A stretch of 64,000 bases of DNA from Aminobacter sp. J41 (GTDB lineage Bacteria; Pseudomonadota; Alphaproteobacteria; Rhizobiales; Rhizobiaceae): positions 99,309-163,308 of the forward strand of contig NZ_JAGL01000005.1 of the NCBI RefSeq assembly GCF_000526635.1, written 5' to 3'. Of the stretch, positions 46,463 to 57,101 are shown piece by piece. A program made the translations under genes and the position numbers. The notes beneath the pieces are model-generated. The model was not told the DNA's origin. It ran no database searches and saw only the letters and a program-made list of their open reading frames with translations. Positions within the stretch are counted from its first letter, which is position 1, and the number at the start of each line of letters is the position of its first letter.

Positions 46463-46487
46463 AAAAAACCCGCCGAGAGGCGGGCTC
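46463..46487 (-). terminator. Intrinsic terminator of rpmE
   Basis: GCCCGCC-TCTC-GGCGGGT with six T on the minus strand, 28 bp after the rpmE stop. Confidence 0.9.
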
Positions 46488-46514
46488 TTCGTTTCGTCCT
46501 GAACAGGCGCTGGC

Positions 46515-46736
46515 TTAGATGCCGAGGCCTTCGTAACGCTTCTTGAACTTCGAGACGCGGCCGCCACGGTCGACGAGCGTCTGCGTGCCGCCCGTCCACG
46601 CCGGATGCGTGCTCGGGTCGATGTCGAGGTTCATCGTGTCACCGTCGTTGCCCCAGGTGGAGCGGGTGAAGTATTCGGTCCCATTGGTCATGACGACCTT
46701 GATGGTGTGGTAATCGGGATGGATATCAGCTTTCAT
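46515..46736 (-). CDS. rpmE: 50S ribosomal protein L31
   Basis: 73 aa, starting [19 protein letters not shown] and ending with the basic [10 protein letters not shown]. It has no cysteine at all, so it is the zinc-free form found in alphaproteobacteria rather than the CxxC form. Convergent-free single gene, divergent from the ABC exporter. Confidence 0.95.
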   Translation of the reverse strand: MKADIHPDYHTIKVVMTNGTEYFTRSTWGNDGDTMNLDIDPSTHPAWTGGTQTLVDRGGRVSKFKKRYEGLGI

Positions 46737-46926
46737 CGGTGTCGTCCTGGCTTATGGGCGTTCTGCGGCGCTACGCTGCGGCGATGCGCCCACTGTCAAA
46801 ACCTGAAGCCGCAGCTATTGAGTGCCACAGCTTCAAAAACGGTCGGCTGGCCTATACAGGAGCCAGCACGAATTCACAAGTGGAGTCGTCGGAAATTCGG
46901 CGCCCAGCGGAAATCAGGATGAAGAA

Positions 46927-48729
<1,803 letters not shown>

Positions 48730-48732
48730 GCG

Positions 48733-49881
48733 TCAGCCCAGGATATTGCGAGCGGTGCGCATGAAGATGCGCGAGCCGATCGGAATCAGGTCGTCCGGAA
48801 AGTCGTAGTCGGGATTGTGCAGGGCAGAGGTGTCCACGCCAGCGCCCAGGAACAGCATCGCCGACTTCGCGCTATGTCCGAAGATGCCGAAATCCTCCGA
48901 GGCGCGCATAGGCAGTTCTTCCTCGTCATGGGTGATGCCTTCGGCATCGAGCGCTGCGCGCAGATGCGCGACCGCTTCCGGCGCATTCATGCTGGCGACG
49001 AAGATCTCGTGATAATCGATCGACAGCTGCAGCCCGTGCTCGCGGGCAATTCCGATCGCAAGTTCCTCGGCGGCAGAGCAGAGTGCCGCCATCCGGTCAT
49101 CGAGGCGGGTGCGCAGCGTCGCCCAGACCTCCGCGTGGCCAGGTGCGATGCCGAACACGGCCTCGCCCATCTCCGCATGGGTGACGGTCACCATGGCAAA
49201 GTAATCATCGGTAAAGTTGCCGCCGCCGAGCTTCGCCAGTTCCGGCATAAGCCGGCTGATCGCCAGCATCGGTGAGGTGCCGGTTTCCGGCATGGATGAG
49301 TGAGCGGTCTTTCCATCGAGGACGATGCGCATGCCGCGCGAGGCGCAGTTGACGACGCCTTCTTTGATCCGCACGTGACCAAGCGGCGTGCCGGGCAGGT
49401 TGTGCAGCGAGAAGGCAAAGTCCGGCCGTATCGATTCGTAGCGCGGGTCGGCGACGACGCCAGCGGCACCGGCTCCGGTTTCCTCCGCCGGCTGGAACAT
49501 CAGCACGACCCGGCCGCGCGCCGGGCGCTCGCGGCCGAACTGCCTCCCGAGTGCAGCAAGAATCGCGGTGTGGCCGTCATGGCCGCACATGTGCGACTTG
49601 CCTGGAACGGTCGAACGATGCGACGCGGACGAGATTTCCTCGATCGGCAGAGCATCCGTTTCCGAGCGGAAAAGCAGCGTCGGGCCTTCTTTGCCGCTGT
49701 CATAGACTGTGGCGACGCCGTGACCGCCGAGACCCGTCAGGATCTGGTCGGGTTTCGTTTCGCTGACAAAGGCGACGACGCGCTTTGCCGTCTGCTCCTC
49801 CTCGCCGGAGATTTCCGGGTGCCGGTGAAGCTCGCGGCGGAAGGCGACAAGATCCTCGATGTCCTGGTTGGTCAGCGTCAC
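48733..49881 (-). CDS. M20-family amidohydrolase (hippurate hydrolase-like)
   Basis: 382-aa metal-dependent amidohydrolase of the M20D type. Metal ligands can be placed in MCGHDGHTAILAAL, QPAEETGAG and FSLHNLPGTPLG, and the dimerisation domain lies in about 180-290. Members cleave N-acyl amino acids or indole-amino-acid conjugates. It starts at a GTG codon behind GGGAGAAGCTTT. That ribosome-binding region is partly inside the arm of a long hairpin (49892-49944). Confidence 0.88.
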   Translation of the reverse strand: MTLTNQDIEDLVAFRRELHRHPEISGEEEQTAKRVVAFVSETKPDQILTGLGGHGVATVYDSGKEGPTLLFRSETDALPIEEISSASHRSTVPGKSHMCGHDGHTAILAALGRQFGRERPARGRVVLMFQPAEETGAGAAGVVADPRYESIRPDFAFSLHNLPGTPLGHVRIKEGVVNCASRGMRIVLDGKTAHSSMPETGTSPMLAISRLMPELAKLGGGNFTDDYFAMVTVTHAEMGEAVFGIAPGHAEVWATLRTRLDDRMAALCSAAEELAIGIAREHGLQLSIDYHEIFVASMNAPEAVAHLRAALDAEGITHDEEELPMRASEDFGIFGHSAKSAMLFLGAGVDTSALHNPDYDFPDDLIPIGSRIFMRTARNILG

Positions 49882-49891
49882 AAAGCTTCTC

Positions 49892-49944
49892 CCTTGATGC
49901 TGGCGTCCGGGCCAGTGTTGGCCGGATGGGCGCCGGCATCAAGG
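49892..49944 (-). terminator. Long hairpin between the M32 and M20 genes
   Basis: Arms CCTTGATGC(T/C)GGCG... form a 53-base imperfect inverted repeat just after the M32 stop (49965). There is no T run. The 3' arm ends in CATCAAGG, which overlaps the M20 Shine-Dalgarno region, so it may work as a translational switch as well as an mRNA end. Confidence 0.5.
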
Positions 49945-49964
49945 GAATGGTGCTGGTCCAGAAC

Positions 49965-51452
49965 TCAGGCCGTGCCGTAGCGGCGCTCGAGATGGCGGCG
50001 GAAGTGCGCCGCGTTGAGCGGCTCCCCGGTCGCCTTCTCGATCAGCTCTGGCGTAGACAAGCGCGAGCCCTGCGACCAGATGCGCTCACGCCGCCATGCG
50101 TTGACGGTCTCGAAGTTGCCTTTGGCGAACTCTTCCTCGACGCCCGGATGCTCGCGTTCGATCGCCGCCCATTGCTGCGCGGCGATCATGGCGCCGAGCG
50201 TGTAGGACGGGAAATAGCCGAACGCGGCACTCGGCCAGTGGACGTCCTGCATCGGGCCGTCGGCCGGGTTGTCGATGGTCGAGAGGCCCAGATAGCTCTG
50301 CATGCGCGCGTCCCACGCATCAGGCAGGTCGGCGACTTCCAGCTTGCCGGCGATCAGCTCCTGCTCGAGTTCGAAACGCAGGATGACGTGCAGCGGATAG
50401 GTGACCTCGTCGGCGTCAACGCGAATCAGGCCGCGTTCGACGCGGTGGACGTGCGGAAGAATGTCGTCCAGCCTCCAGGCCTCGCCGAGATGGCGTTCTA
50501 CGACGGGTAGTGCCCAGCGCCAGAAGGCGGGGTTGCGGCCAATCTGCTTCTCCACGAACAGGCTCTGGCTTTCATGGATCGCCATGCCGCGCGCCTTGCC
50601 GAGCGGCCAGTGCGCCCATTCCTGCGGCAGGCCCTGCTCGTAGAGCGCGTGGCCGGTCTCGTGCAGGATGCCCATCAGCGACGACAGGAACTCGTCGGTG
50701 CGGTAGCGGGTGGTGATTCGCACATCGGTCGGTACGCCGCCGCAGAACGGATGGTGCGAGACCGACAGGCTGCCGCGGGTGATGTCGAAGCCAACGGCGG
50801 CCATCATCGCGAGGCCGAGCTCACGCTGCTTCTCGACCGGGTAGGAGCCGGAGAGCGCGCGCAGCGGCCGCTTAGCCAGCCGTTCCTCCTGTACTGCCAG
50901 CGCCTTCGGGACGAAGTCGACCAGGAAGGTCTTCAGCTCCTCCAGCACCGGCGCGATGTCGGCCACGCGATTGCCGGGATCGTACTGCTCCATCAGCGCG
51001 TCGTAGGGCGCGAGGCCGAGGACGTCGGCGCGCATCTGCGCCTCCTCGCGGACCATGGCGACGACGCCTTCGAGCGCCGGCTGGAACGTCGCCCAGTCGT
51101 TCTTCGCGCGGGCGTCGCGCCACAGCTGCTCGCAGCGCATTCGGGTGCGCGTCTGGCGCTCGACGAACTCCGGCGGCAGGCAGGTGAGGTTGGTGTGCAC
51201 GCGGCGGAACTCGCGCAGCGCCGCTGCCTGATCCTCGTTCAGCGCCTCGTTGGAGGCTGCCTCGATCCAGTCCGCGACTTCAGAGGCGGTTGCCATGCGG
51301 TGGGCCATGCCGGCGAGCGTCGCCATTGCCTCGGCGCGCTGTTCGCCGCCGCCAACAGCCATGTGCGTTGCCTCGTCGGCGCCAAGAATTGCGAGCGCGT
51401 GTTCGAGCGCTTGGAGCCGGCGGCCAAGGGAATCGAGCTTTTCAAATGACAT
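49965..51452 (-). CDS. M32-family carboxypeptidase
   Basis: 495-aa zinc metallocarboxypeptidase, length as in Taq/Pfu carboxypeptidases. The zinc motif is HETGH within LSSLMGILHETGHALYEQG, with the later ligand Glu in AIHESQSLFVE. It should release C-terminal amino acids from peptides in the cytoplasm. It lies upstream of the M20 gene on the same strand, a plausible peptide-salvage pair. Confidence 0.93.
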   Translation of the reverse strand: MSFEKLDSLGRRLQALEHALAILGADEATHMAVGGGEQRAEAMATLAGMAHRMATASEVADWIEAASNEALNEDQAAALREFRRVHTNLTCLPPEFVERQTRTRMRCEQLWRDARAKNDWATFQPALEGVVAMVREEAQMRADVLGLAPYDALMEQYDPGNRVADIAPVLEELKTFLVDFVPKALAVQEERLAKRPLRALSGSYPVEKQRELGLAMMAAVGFDITRGSLSVSHHPFCGGVPTDVRITTRYRTDEFLSSLMGILHETGHALYEQGLPQEWAHWPLGKARGMAIHESQSLFVEKQIGRNPAFWRWALPVVERHLGEAWRLDDILPHVHRVERGLIRVDADEVTYPLHVILRFELEQELIAGKLEVADLPDAWDARMQSYLGLSTIDNPADGPMQDVHWPSAAFGYFPSYTLGAMIAAQQWAAIEREHPGVEEEFAKGNFETVNAWRRERIWSQGSRLSTPELIEKATGEPLNAAHFRRHLERRYGTA

Positions 51453-51546
51453 GTTTCAACGGTTCCGGTGCTTGAATGCGTCCTGCCAATAGATCAGGCC
51501 TTCGGCCATGTCGGCGTATAAATCCTCGTCGCGGGTAGCGATGGCC

Positions 51547-52578
51547 CTAGCGCTCGGTGAGCTTCAGCTCGATGCGGCGATTGCGGTTGCGGGCTTCGGG
51601 CGTATCCGCATTGTCGAGCGGCTGGTATTCGCCGAATCCCGCGGCCACCAGACGGTTGGACGGCACACCGTTTGCGATCAGGAACTTCACAACCGAGATC
51701 GCGCGCGCGGCCGACAGTTCCCAGTTGTCGCGGTAGCGGCCGGAGCCCGACAGCTGGACGTTGTCGGTATGGCCGTCGACACGCAGCACCCAGTTGATCT
51801 CCGGCGGGATCTCGCGCTGCAGCTCGAGGATCGCGCCTGCAAGCTTGCGCATCTCTTCCTGCCCGGCCTCGTTGATGATGTCGGACCCGGACGGGAACAG
51901 CACTTCCGACTGGAACACGAAGCGGTCACCGACGATGCGGATGTTCTCGCGATCGGAGAGGATTTCGCGCAGGCGGCCGAAGAAGTCGGATCGATAACGG
52001 TTCAGCTCCTGCACGCGCTGGGCGAGCGCGACGTTCAGGCGCCGGCCGAGGTCGGCGATCTTGGTGTTGGATTCGCGGTCGCGCTGTTCGGAGGCTTCAA
52101 GTGCGTCCTCGAGGGCCGCGATCTGGCTGCGCAGCGCCGCGATCTGCTGGTTGAGGAGCTCGACCTGGCTCAGCGCCCGCTGGCTGATCTGGCGTTCGGT
52201 GTCGAGTTCTCCCGCAAGCGCATTTGCGCGGGCGGTGGCTTCGGCACCTGCGCCTGAGCCCGCCGCGAGCAGCTGCTCGAGCCGCGACTTTTCGTTTTCG
52301 GCGACGGCGAGCGAGGCCTGCATGTTGGCAAGCGCGTCCTCGAGGTCCTGAGTGTTGGAGCGCTCGAGAGAGAGCAGCTGCGTGAGCTCGTTGATTTGGG
52401 AATTCAGGCGGTTCAGCACCTCGTCGCGGCTCGACACTTCCTGCGACAGCACGAACTGGGCGATGACGAACACCGACAGGAGGAACATGAAGGCGAGCAG
52501 CAGCGAGGACAGGGCGTCGACGAAGCCTGGCCAGTAATCGACGCTGCGCTGCCCGCGCCTTCCGCGCGACAGCGCCAT
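51547..52578 (-). CDS. MotB/OmpA-like peptidoglycan-binding protein with coiled coil
   Basis: 343 aa: a basic head (MALSRGRRGQRSVDYWPGFVDALSSLLLAFMFLL, with an Asp at the membrane entry like the MotB proton site), one span (about 18-42), a long coiled coil (about 45-155) and a C-terminal OmpA domain (about 195-343) with VDGHTDNVQLSG and NWELSAARA. It is not flagellar by context: no fli/flg genes are near. It starts 1 bp from the stop of the MotA-like gene, so the two should form one proton-driven complex. Confidence 0.85.
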   Translation of the reverse strand: MALSRGRRGQRSVDYWPGFVDALSSLLLAFMFLLSVFVIAQFVLSQEVSSRDEVLNRLNSQINELTQLLSLERSNTQDLEDALANMQASLAVAENEKSRLEQLLAAGSGAGAEATARANALAGELDTERQISQRALSQVELLNQQIAALRSQIAALEDALEASEQRDRESNTKIADLGRRLNVALAQRVQELNRYRSDFFGRLREILSDRENIRIVGDRFVFQSEVLFPSGSDIINEAGQEEMRKLAGAILELQREIPPEINWVLRVDGHTDNVQLSGSGRYRDNWELSAARAISVVKFLIANGVPSNRLVAAGFGEYQPLDNADTPEARNRNRRIELKLTER

Positions 52579-52579
52579 A

Positions 52580-53602
52580 TCAGTTCTTCTCCTGCTGCTG
52601 GCGCAGGGCCTCGGCAAGCCTGTCGAGCGTGAGGCGCATTTGCTTCTGCTCGTTGGCCTGCGCCTCGACCCAGTCGCGCATCAGCTGCTGCTCGGAGCGC
52701 ATGTTCTTCACGAGGCCGGCAATACCGTCGGCGAGCGACGCCATTGAGGTGGCAATGCGCGGGTTGGTGGCGCCCTCGTGCTCCTGCAGCGCGCGCATGC
52801 GCTCGGAGATCGCCTTCAGCTCCTCCGAGGTATCGCCCTTGGGGCCGCGGGCGAAGTCCGAGTCGGGATCGGTGACGGAAGAGAGCCAGTTTTCGAGCTC
52901 GGTGTAGAAGCGCGTTTGCGCACGGCCGGCCTGAAGGTCGAGGAAGCCGAGGATCAGCGACCCTGACAGGCCGAACAGCGACGACGAGAACGCCGTGCCC
53001 ATGCCGGCGAGCGGCGTCGATAGGCCCGACTTCAGCATGGCGAGCACGTCGTTGGTTTCGCCGGTGCCCGGATCGAGCGACTGGATGGTGTCGCCAATCG
53101 AGCCGATGGTCTGCAGCAGGCCCCAGAAGGTGCCGAGCAGGCCGAGGAAGACCAGCAGGCCGGTGAGGTAGCGCGAGATGTCGCGGGTCTCGTCGAGACG
53201 GTTGGCGATGGACTCGAGGATCGAGCGCATCGACGAGGTCGACAGCACCCGGGTCGACGAGCGGGCGATCATCGCCTGCATCGGCGCCAGCAGGACGGGG
53301 TTCTTGGCTGGATGGCCGGCGCGGAAGGAATTGACCCAGCGCACCTCGCGGAACAGGCGCAGCACCTGGCCGAAGGCGAGCAGGATGCCGACCAGCATCA
53401 CACCGATGATCAGGCCGTTGAGGCCCGGATTGGTTTGGAAGGCGGTGGAAATCTGTCGGTAAAGTATTGCCGCAACAAAGCCTGCAATCGCCAGGAAGAT
53501 CAGCATCGAAAGCAGGAAAACCTGCGGGCTGGAGAGCTTTCGGGGATCGTATCCCTCGTCGGCGACGAGTTCGTCAGCTCCCAGCGATTTCAGAAATGCC
53601 AT
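52580..53602 (-). CDS. MotA/ExbB-like inner-membrane channel protein
   Basis: 340 aa with membrane spans near 28-48, 62-82, 143-165 and 190-220, the last two carrying the family pattern LVFLGLLGTFWGLLQTIGSIG and LAGMGTAFSSSLFGLSGSLILGFLDL. A helical C-terminal tail (about 285-340) is Gln/Glu/Arg rich. First gene of the pair with the OmpA-like protein. Homologues of this non-flagellar pair are common in rhizobia, as I recall, but their role is unclear. Confidence 0.82.
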   Translation of the reverse strand: MAFLKSLGADELVADEGYDPRKLSSPQVFLLSMLIFLAIAGFVAAILYRQISTAFQTNPGLNGLIIGVMLVGILLAFGQVLRLFREVRWVNSFRAGHPAKNPVLLAPMQAMIARSSTRVLSTSSMRSILESIANRLDETRDISRYLTGLLVFLGLLGTFWGLLQTIGSIGDTIQSLDPGTGETNDVLAMLKSGLSTPLAGMGTAFSSSLFGLSGSLILGFLDLQAGRAQTRFYTELENWLSSVTDPDSDFARGPKGDTSEELKAISERMRALQEHEGATNPRIATSMASLADGIAGLVKNMRSEQQLMRDWVEAQANEQKQMRLTLDRLAEALRQQQEKN

Positions 53603-53738
53603 CTGCGCGCCCCGGATTCCCTATCGTCATGACGTTGGACGCGACTCTAAACGGAATTGTGACGAAATTGAAAGGATGAGTGAGCAGGAACAGGCAGTTG
53701 TTTCGGGTGGAGGTGGCCATTGGAGTGCCCCCGTCCGC

Positions 53739-54560
53739 TTACCAGAACGACGGCACAGTCTCTTCGAGCCGCGGGCCGATGCGCAGCGGCGCGATGCGCT
53801 CGCACAAACCGGTGCGGTCGGAAATATCGACGCCGACGCCGCAGATGGTGGCCGGGCCGCTCGCGGCCTCGAAACGGCCTTTCGGAACCTTCGACAGGAA
53901 GCGGTTAAGCGGCTCTTCCTTTTCCATGCCGAGCGAGGAGTCGTAGTCGCCGCACATGCCTGCATCCGACATGTAGCCGGTGCCGCCATTGAGTATCTGG
54001 TGATCGGCGGTCGGCTGGTGCGTATGGGTGCCGACGAGCAGGCTGGCGCGGCCATCGACGAAGTGGCCCATGCACATTTTCTCGGAGGTGGCCTCGGCGT
54101 GGAAGTCGATCACGACGGCGTCGGCGACCTCGCCCAGCGGACAATCCGACAGTTCGCGCTCGGCGGCCTGGAACGGATCGTCCAGCTCCGGATGCATGAA
54201 GACGCGGCCCATGATGTTGGTCACGAATACGCGCGCGCCGTTGCGGGCCTCGAACAGGCCGGTGCCGCGGCCGGGCGTGCCGATCGGGAAGTTGGCCGGG
54301 CGGATGAAGCGGTGCTCGCGCGGCGCGAAGGTCAGCGCCTCACGCTGGTCCCAGACATGGTTGCCGGTGGTGACTACGTCTGCGCCCGCCGCGATCGTTG
54401 CCTGGAAAATCTCTTCGGTGATGCCGAAGCCGCCCGCCGCGTTCTCGCCATTGACGATGACGAAGTCGAGCCGGAAATCCGAAATCAGGCCGGGAAGTTT
54501 TTCCCAAACCGCTGTGCGGCCGGCGCGACCGACCATATCGCCAAGAAACAAGAGCCTCAT
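53739..54560 (-). CDS. YmdB-like metallophosphoesterase (TIGR00282 type)
   Basis: 273-aa phosphodiesterase with metal-site motifs GDMVGRAGR (Asp), NGENAAGGFG (Asn/Glu), TGNHVWD (Asn/His) and FHAEATSEKMCMGHFVDG...GTHTHQPTAD. Bacillus YmdB hydrolyses cyclic AMP and influences biofilm; the alphaproteobacterial role is unknown. It sits 8 bp after fau, a common pairing in rhizobia. Confidence 0.9.
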   Translation of the reverse strand: MRLLFLGDMVGRAGRTAVWEKLPGLISDFRLDFVIVNGENAAGGFGITEEIFQATIAAGADVVTTGNHVWDQREALTFAPREHRFIRPANFPIGTPGRGTGLFEARNGARVFVTNIMGRVFMHPELDDPFQAAERELSDCPLGEVADAVVIDFHAEATSEKMCMGHFVDGRASLLVGTHTHQPTADHQILNGGTGYMSDAGMCGDYDSSLGMEKEEPLNRFLSKVPKGRFEAASGPATICGVGVDISDRTGLCERIAPLRIGPRLEETVPSFW

Positions 54561-54568
54561 GGAGCTTT

Positions 54569-55150
54569 CTATAAAGACAGCGGGAAGCGACGCAAGCCGC
54601 TTTCCGACAGGAGTTCGTGCAACCTTACGTCGTGATCCTCGTCGGGAACGTCCTCGATCAGCTGACAGTCAAAGGCGATGCCGATGAGGCGCGGGTAGAG
54701 GCCGCGGGCGTGCAGCTTGCTGATCGCGCGGTCGTAGAAGCCGGCGCCATAGCCGATGCGGTCGCCGAGATGGTCGAAGGCTGCGAGCGGCACCAGCATG
54801 ACGGTTGGGTCGAGCACCTCCGCGCTCTCGTCCGGGCCGTAGGTGCCAAAGCCCATGTCGACCATAGGCGCGCCGCGCACCAGCTCGCGGAAGACGATGG
54901 TGGTCTTGTCGATGATGGCCGGCAGGCAGAGCCGCGCGCCGCGATCCATCAGCGCGTACATTATTGGGCGCACGTCGACCTCGGAGCGGATGGGCCAGAA
55001 GCCGGATACGACGGTGCCGGGCTCGATGGCGAGTTCGTCGGCAATGGCGGCCATGTCGAGCGACTTTTCGATGCGCCATTCAACGGGAAGCGCGTCGCGG
55101 CGGGCAAGCGCCTCGAGGCGCAGCTGCTTTTTGAGTTCTCGTGAGGTCAT
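54569..55150 (-). CDS. fau: 5-formyltetrahydrofolate cyclo-ligase
   Basis: 193-aa enzyme (YgfA/MTHFS) that returns 5-formyl-THF to the folate pool. It shows the ATP and folate-binding pattern LVPLAAFDHLGDRIGYGAGFYDR, with VSGFWPIRSEVDVRP near the N-terminus. In relatives the 6S RNA gene lies just upstream of it; here the ABC transporter unit does. Confidence 0.92.
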   Translation of the reverse strand: MTSRELKKQLRLEALARRDALPVEWRIEKSLDMAAIADELAIEPGTVVSGFWPIRSEVDVRPIMYALMDRGARLCLPAIIDKTTIVFRELVRGAPMVDMGFGTYGPDESAEVLDPTVMLVPLAAFDHLGDRIGYGAGFYDRAISKLHARGLYPRLIGIAFDCQLIEDVPDEDHDVRLHELLSESGLRRFPLSL

Positions 55151-55207
55151 GCGGCAAGTCCTGTGCGGGGCATGTCATTCGCACAACAGCGCCCCCCGCC
55201 GCAAGGT

Positions 55208-56308
55208 TCAGTCGGCGAGCGCGACCAGCGCATCCGGATCGTAGGCAAGGCGGATCGGCGCGCCGACCGGAATGTCGTCAGCGCCGAAATTGTTGGTCTC
55301 GATGACGGAGAGCGGCGCCTCGAAGCCGGGGATTTCGACAACGAGATGCGTTACCTCCCCGAAATAGTGCCGGTCGACGACGGTGCCGGCGACTTCGTGC
55401 CGGGACTGCTCGTCGTCCCAAAGGACGCGCAGGCGCTCGGGGCGGATGCCGAGCGTTGCCGAACCACCGTTGGAGCGGAAATGCCCAGGCTTGTCGGTCT
55501 TCACGCGGCCGAAGCCGGCAGTCTCGACAAGAATTGCGCGCTCGTCCTCGCCGACGATTTTTGCGCGGATGAAGTTCATGCCGCCGAGGAAATCGGCGAC
55601 CTGCCGGTTCACCGGGTGCTGGTAGATGTGTTGCGGCGTGTCCACCTGCGCGATTTTGCCGCCGAACATGACCGCGATGCGGTCGGACATGGCGAGCGCC
55701 TCGTACTGGTCGTGGGTGACCAACACGAAAGTGATGCCGACCGACTTCTGCAGGTGGCGCAGCTCCACCTGCATCTGCTCGCGCAGCTTCTTGTCGAGCG
55801 CCGACAGCGGCTCGTCGAGGAGAAGCACCTTCGGCCGCATGACGAGCGCGCGGGCGAGTGCAACACGCTGGCGCTGGCCGCCGGAAAGCTCGTGCGCCGC
55901 GCGCTTGCCAAGTCCGCGGAGCTCGACCATTGCGAGCGCTTCATCCACGCGGCGCTTTTCTTCCGTCTGACTGAGCTTCAGGCGCTTGAGGCCGTAGGCG
56001 ACGTTCTGCTCGACGTTGAGATGCGGGAAGATGGCGTAGCTCTGGAACACCATGTTGGTGGGGCGGCGGTTGGCCGGGGTGCCGACCATGTCCTGCCCGT
56101 CGATGAGGATCGAGCCCTCGGTCGGGGTGTCGAAGCCGGCAATCATGCGCAGCAGCGTGGTCTTGCCGCAGCCTGAGGGGCCCAGCAGCGAGAAGAATTC
56201 TCCCTCCTGGATCGTCAGCTGCGCGGCGTCGAGCGCCTTGAAGGCACCGTAGCTGCGCGTGACGTTGCGAAGCTCGATCATCGGCCGTTCAGACAAAGAG
56301 ACATCCAT
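55208..56308 (-). CDS. Polyamine-type ABC transporter ATPase (PotA-like)
   Basis: 366 aa: Walker A GPSGCGKTT, signature LSGGQRQRVALARAL, Walker B KVLLLDEPLSALD, then a C-terminal TOBE domain (about 280-360) as in PotA/PotG-type ATPases. The putative start at 56308 overlaps the permease gene by 20 bp; an ATG at 56281 is an alternative. It is the third gene of the permease-permease-ATPase unit. Confidence 0.88.
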   Translation of the reverse strand: MDVSLSERPMIELRNVTRSYGAFKALDAAQLTIQEGEFFSLLGPSGCGKTTLLRMIAGFDTPTEGSILIDGQDMVGTPANRRPTNMVFQSYAIFPHLNVEQNVAYGLKRLKLSQTEEKRRVDEALAMVELRGLGKRAAHELSGGQRQRVALARALVMRPKVLLLDEPLSALDKKLREQMQVELRHLQKSVGITFVLVTHDQYEALAMSDRIAVMFGGKIAQVDTPQHIYQHPVNRQVADFLGGMNFIRAKIVGEDERAILVETAGFGRVKTDKPGHFRSNGGSATLGIRPERLRVLWDDEQSRHEVAGTVVDRHYFGEVTHLVVEIPGFEAPLSVIETNNFGADDIPVGAPIRLAYDPDALVALAD

Positions 56309-57101
56309 CGGTTTGAGTGCGGCGAACGGCGCGGCGGCGCAGAATTTCAGCGATCGTGACCAAGATGAACGAGCCGATCAGCATGATCGTACCGAGGGCG
56401 AGAACCGCCGGAAGACGGGAGGCAAAGCGCAGCTGCCCCCAGATGTAGATCGGCAGCGTGGGGTCGGTGCCCGACAGGAAGAAGGCGACGATGAACTCGT
56501 CGAACGAGATGGTGAAGGAAACGAGCAGGCTAGACAGGATTGCGGGCGCCACCATCGGCAGCGTCACGCGCCGGAAGGTGCCGAACGCCGTTTCGCCGAG
56601 GTCGGCGGAGGCTTCCTCGAGGCTTAGGCCAAAACCGTCAAAGCCGGACATCAGCACCACCATCGAATAGGGCAGACAGATGAGGACGTGGCCGAGCGTG
56701 ACGGTGACAAGCGACAGGTTCAGCCCGAACGCCAGCATGACCAGCAACAGCGAGATGGCGACGATGATCTCAGGCAGAACCAGCGGCGCCATGATCAGTC
56801 CGCTCATCGGCCGCTTGCCGCGGAAGCGGTAACGGGTGACGGCACGCGCGCCGCAGATGCCGAGAAGGGTGGCCAGCACGGCAGTTGCGAGGCCGACCGC
56901 AAGGCTGTTCCAGGCGGCGCTGACGAGCTCGCGATTGCCGGCGAGCTGCTGGTACCATTTCCAGGTAAAGCCGGCGAGCGGCAGGGTTGGCGTCGCCGAA
57001 TTGTTGACCGAGAACAGCGGCAGCAGCAGCACCGGGGCGTAGAGGAAGGCGACGTAGAGCGCCGCGTAAATCGGAAGCCAGCTGGCAGGACGCCTCGTCA
57101 T
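56289..57101 (-). CDS. Polyamine-type ABC transporter permease (PotC-like)
   Basis: 270-aa permease with six spans and the EAA loop SLEEASADLGETAFGTFRRVTLPMV. It starts at the ATG overlapping the previous permease's stop (ATGA); an open frame further upstream is antisense noise. Typical PotC-type ending FILVTIAEILRRR. Confidence 0.9.
   Translation of the reverse strand: MTRRPASWLPIYAALYVAFLYAPVLLLPLFSVNNSATPTLPLAGFTWKWYQQLAGNRELVSAAWNSLAVGLATAVLATLLGICGARAVTRYRFRGKRPMSGLIMAPLVLPEIIVAISLLLVMLAFGLNLSLVTVTLGHVLICLPYSMVVLMSGFDGFGLSLEEASADLGETAFGTFRRVTLPMVAPAILSSLLVSFTISFDEFIVAFFLSGTDPTLPIYIWGQLRFASRLPAVLALGTIMLIGSFILVTIAEILRRRAVRRTQTDGCLFV

Noticed and set aside
51476..51526. 17-codon minus-strand frame (MAEGLIYWQDAFKHRNR) between the M32 and OmpA-like genes
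   Set aside because: Very short, no ribosome-binding site, and no evidence of conservation available; not annotated.
51547..53602. Zorya-type defence (ZorA/ZorB)
   Set aside because: The MotA/OmpA pair resembles ZorAB in outline, but the MotA-like protein lacks the very long tail and no ZorC/D/E helicase or nuclease gene is adjacent.
55147..55210. 6S RNA at its usual place next to fau
   Set aside because: The gap upstream of fau is only about 60 bp before the ABC ATPase gene ends and cannot hold the RNA.
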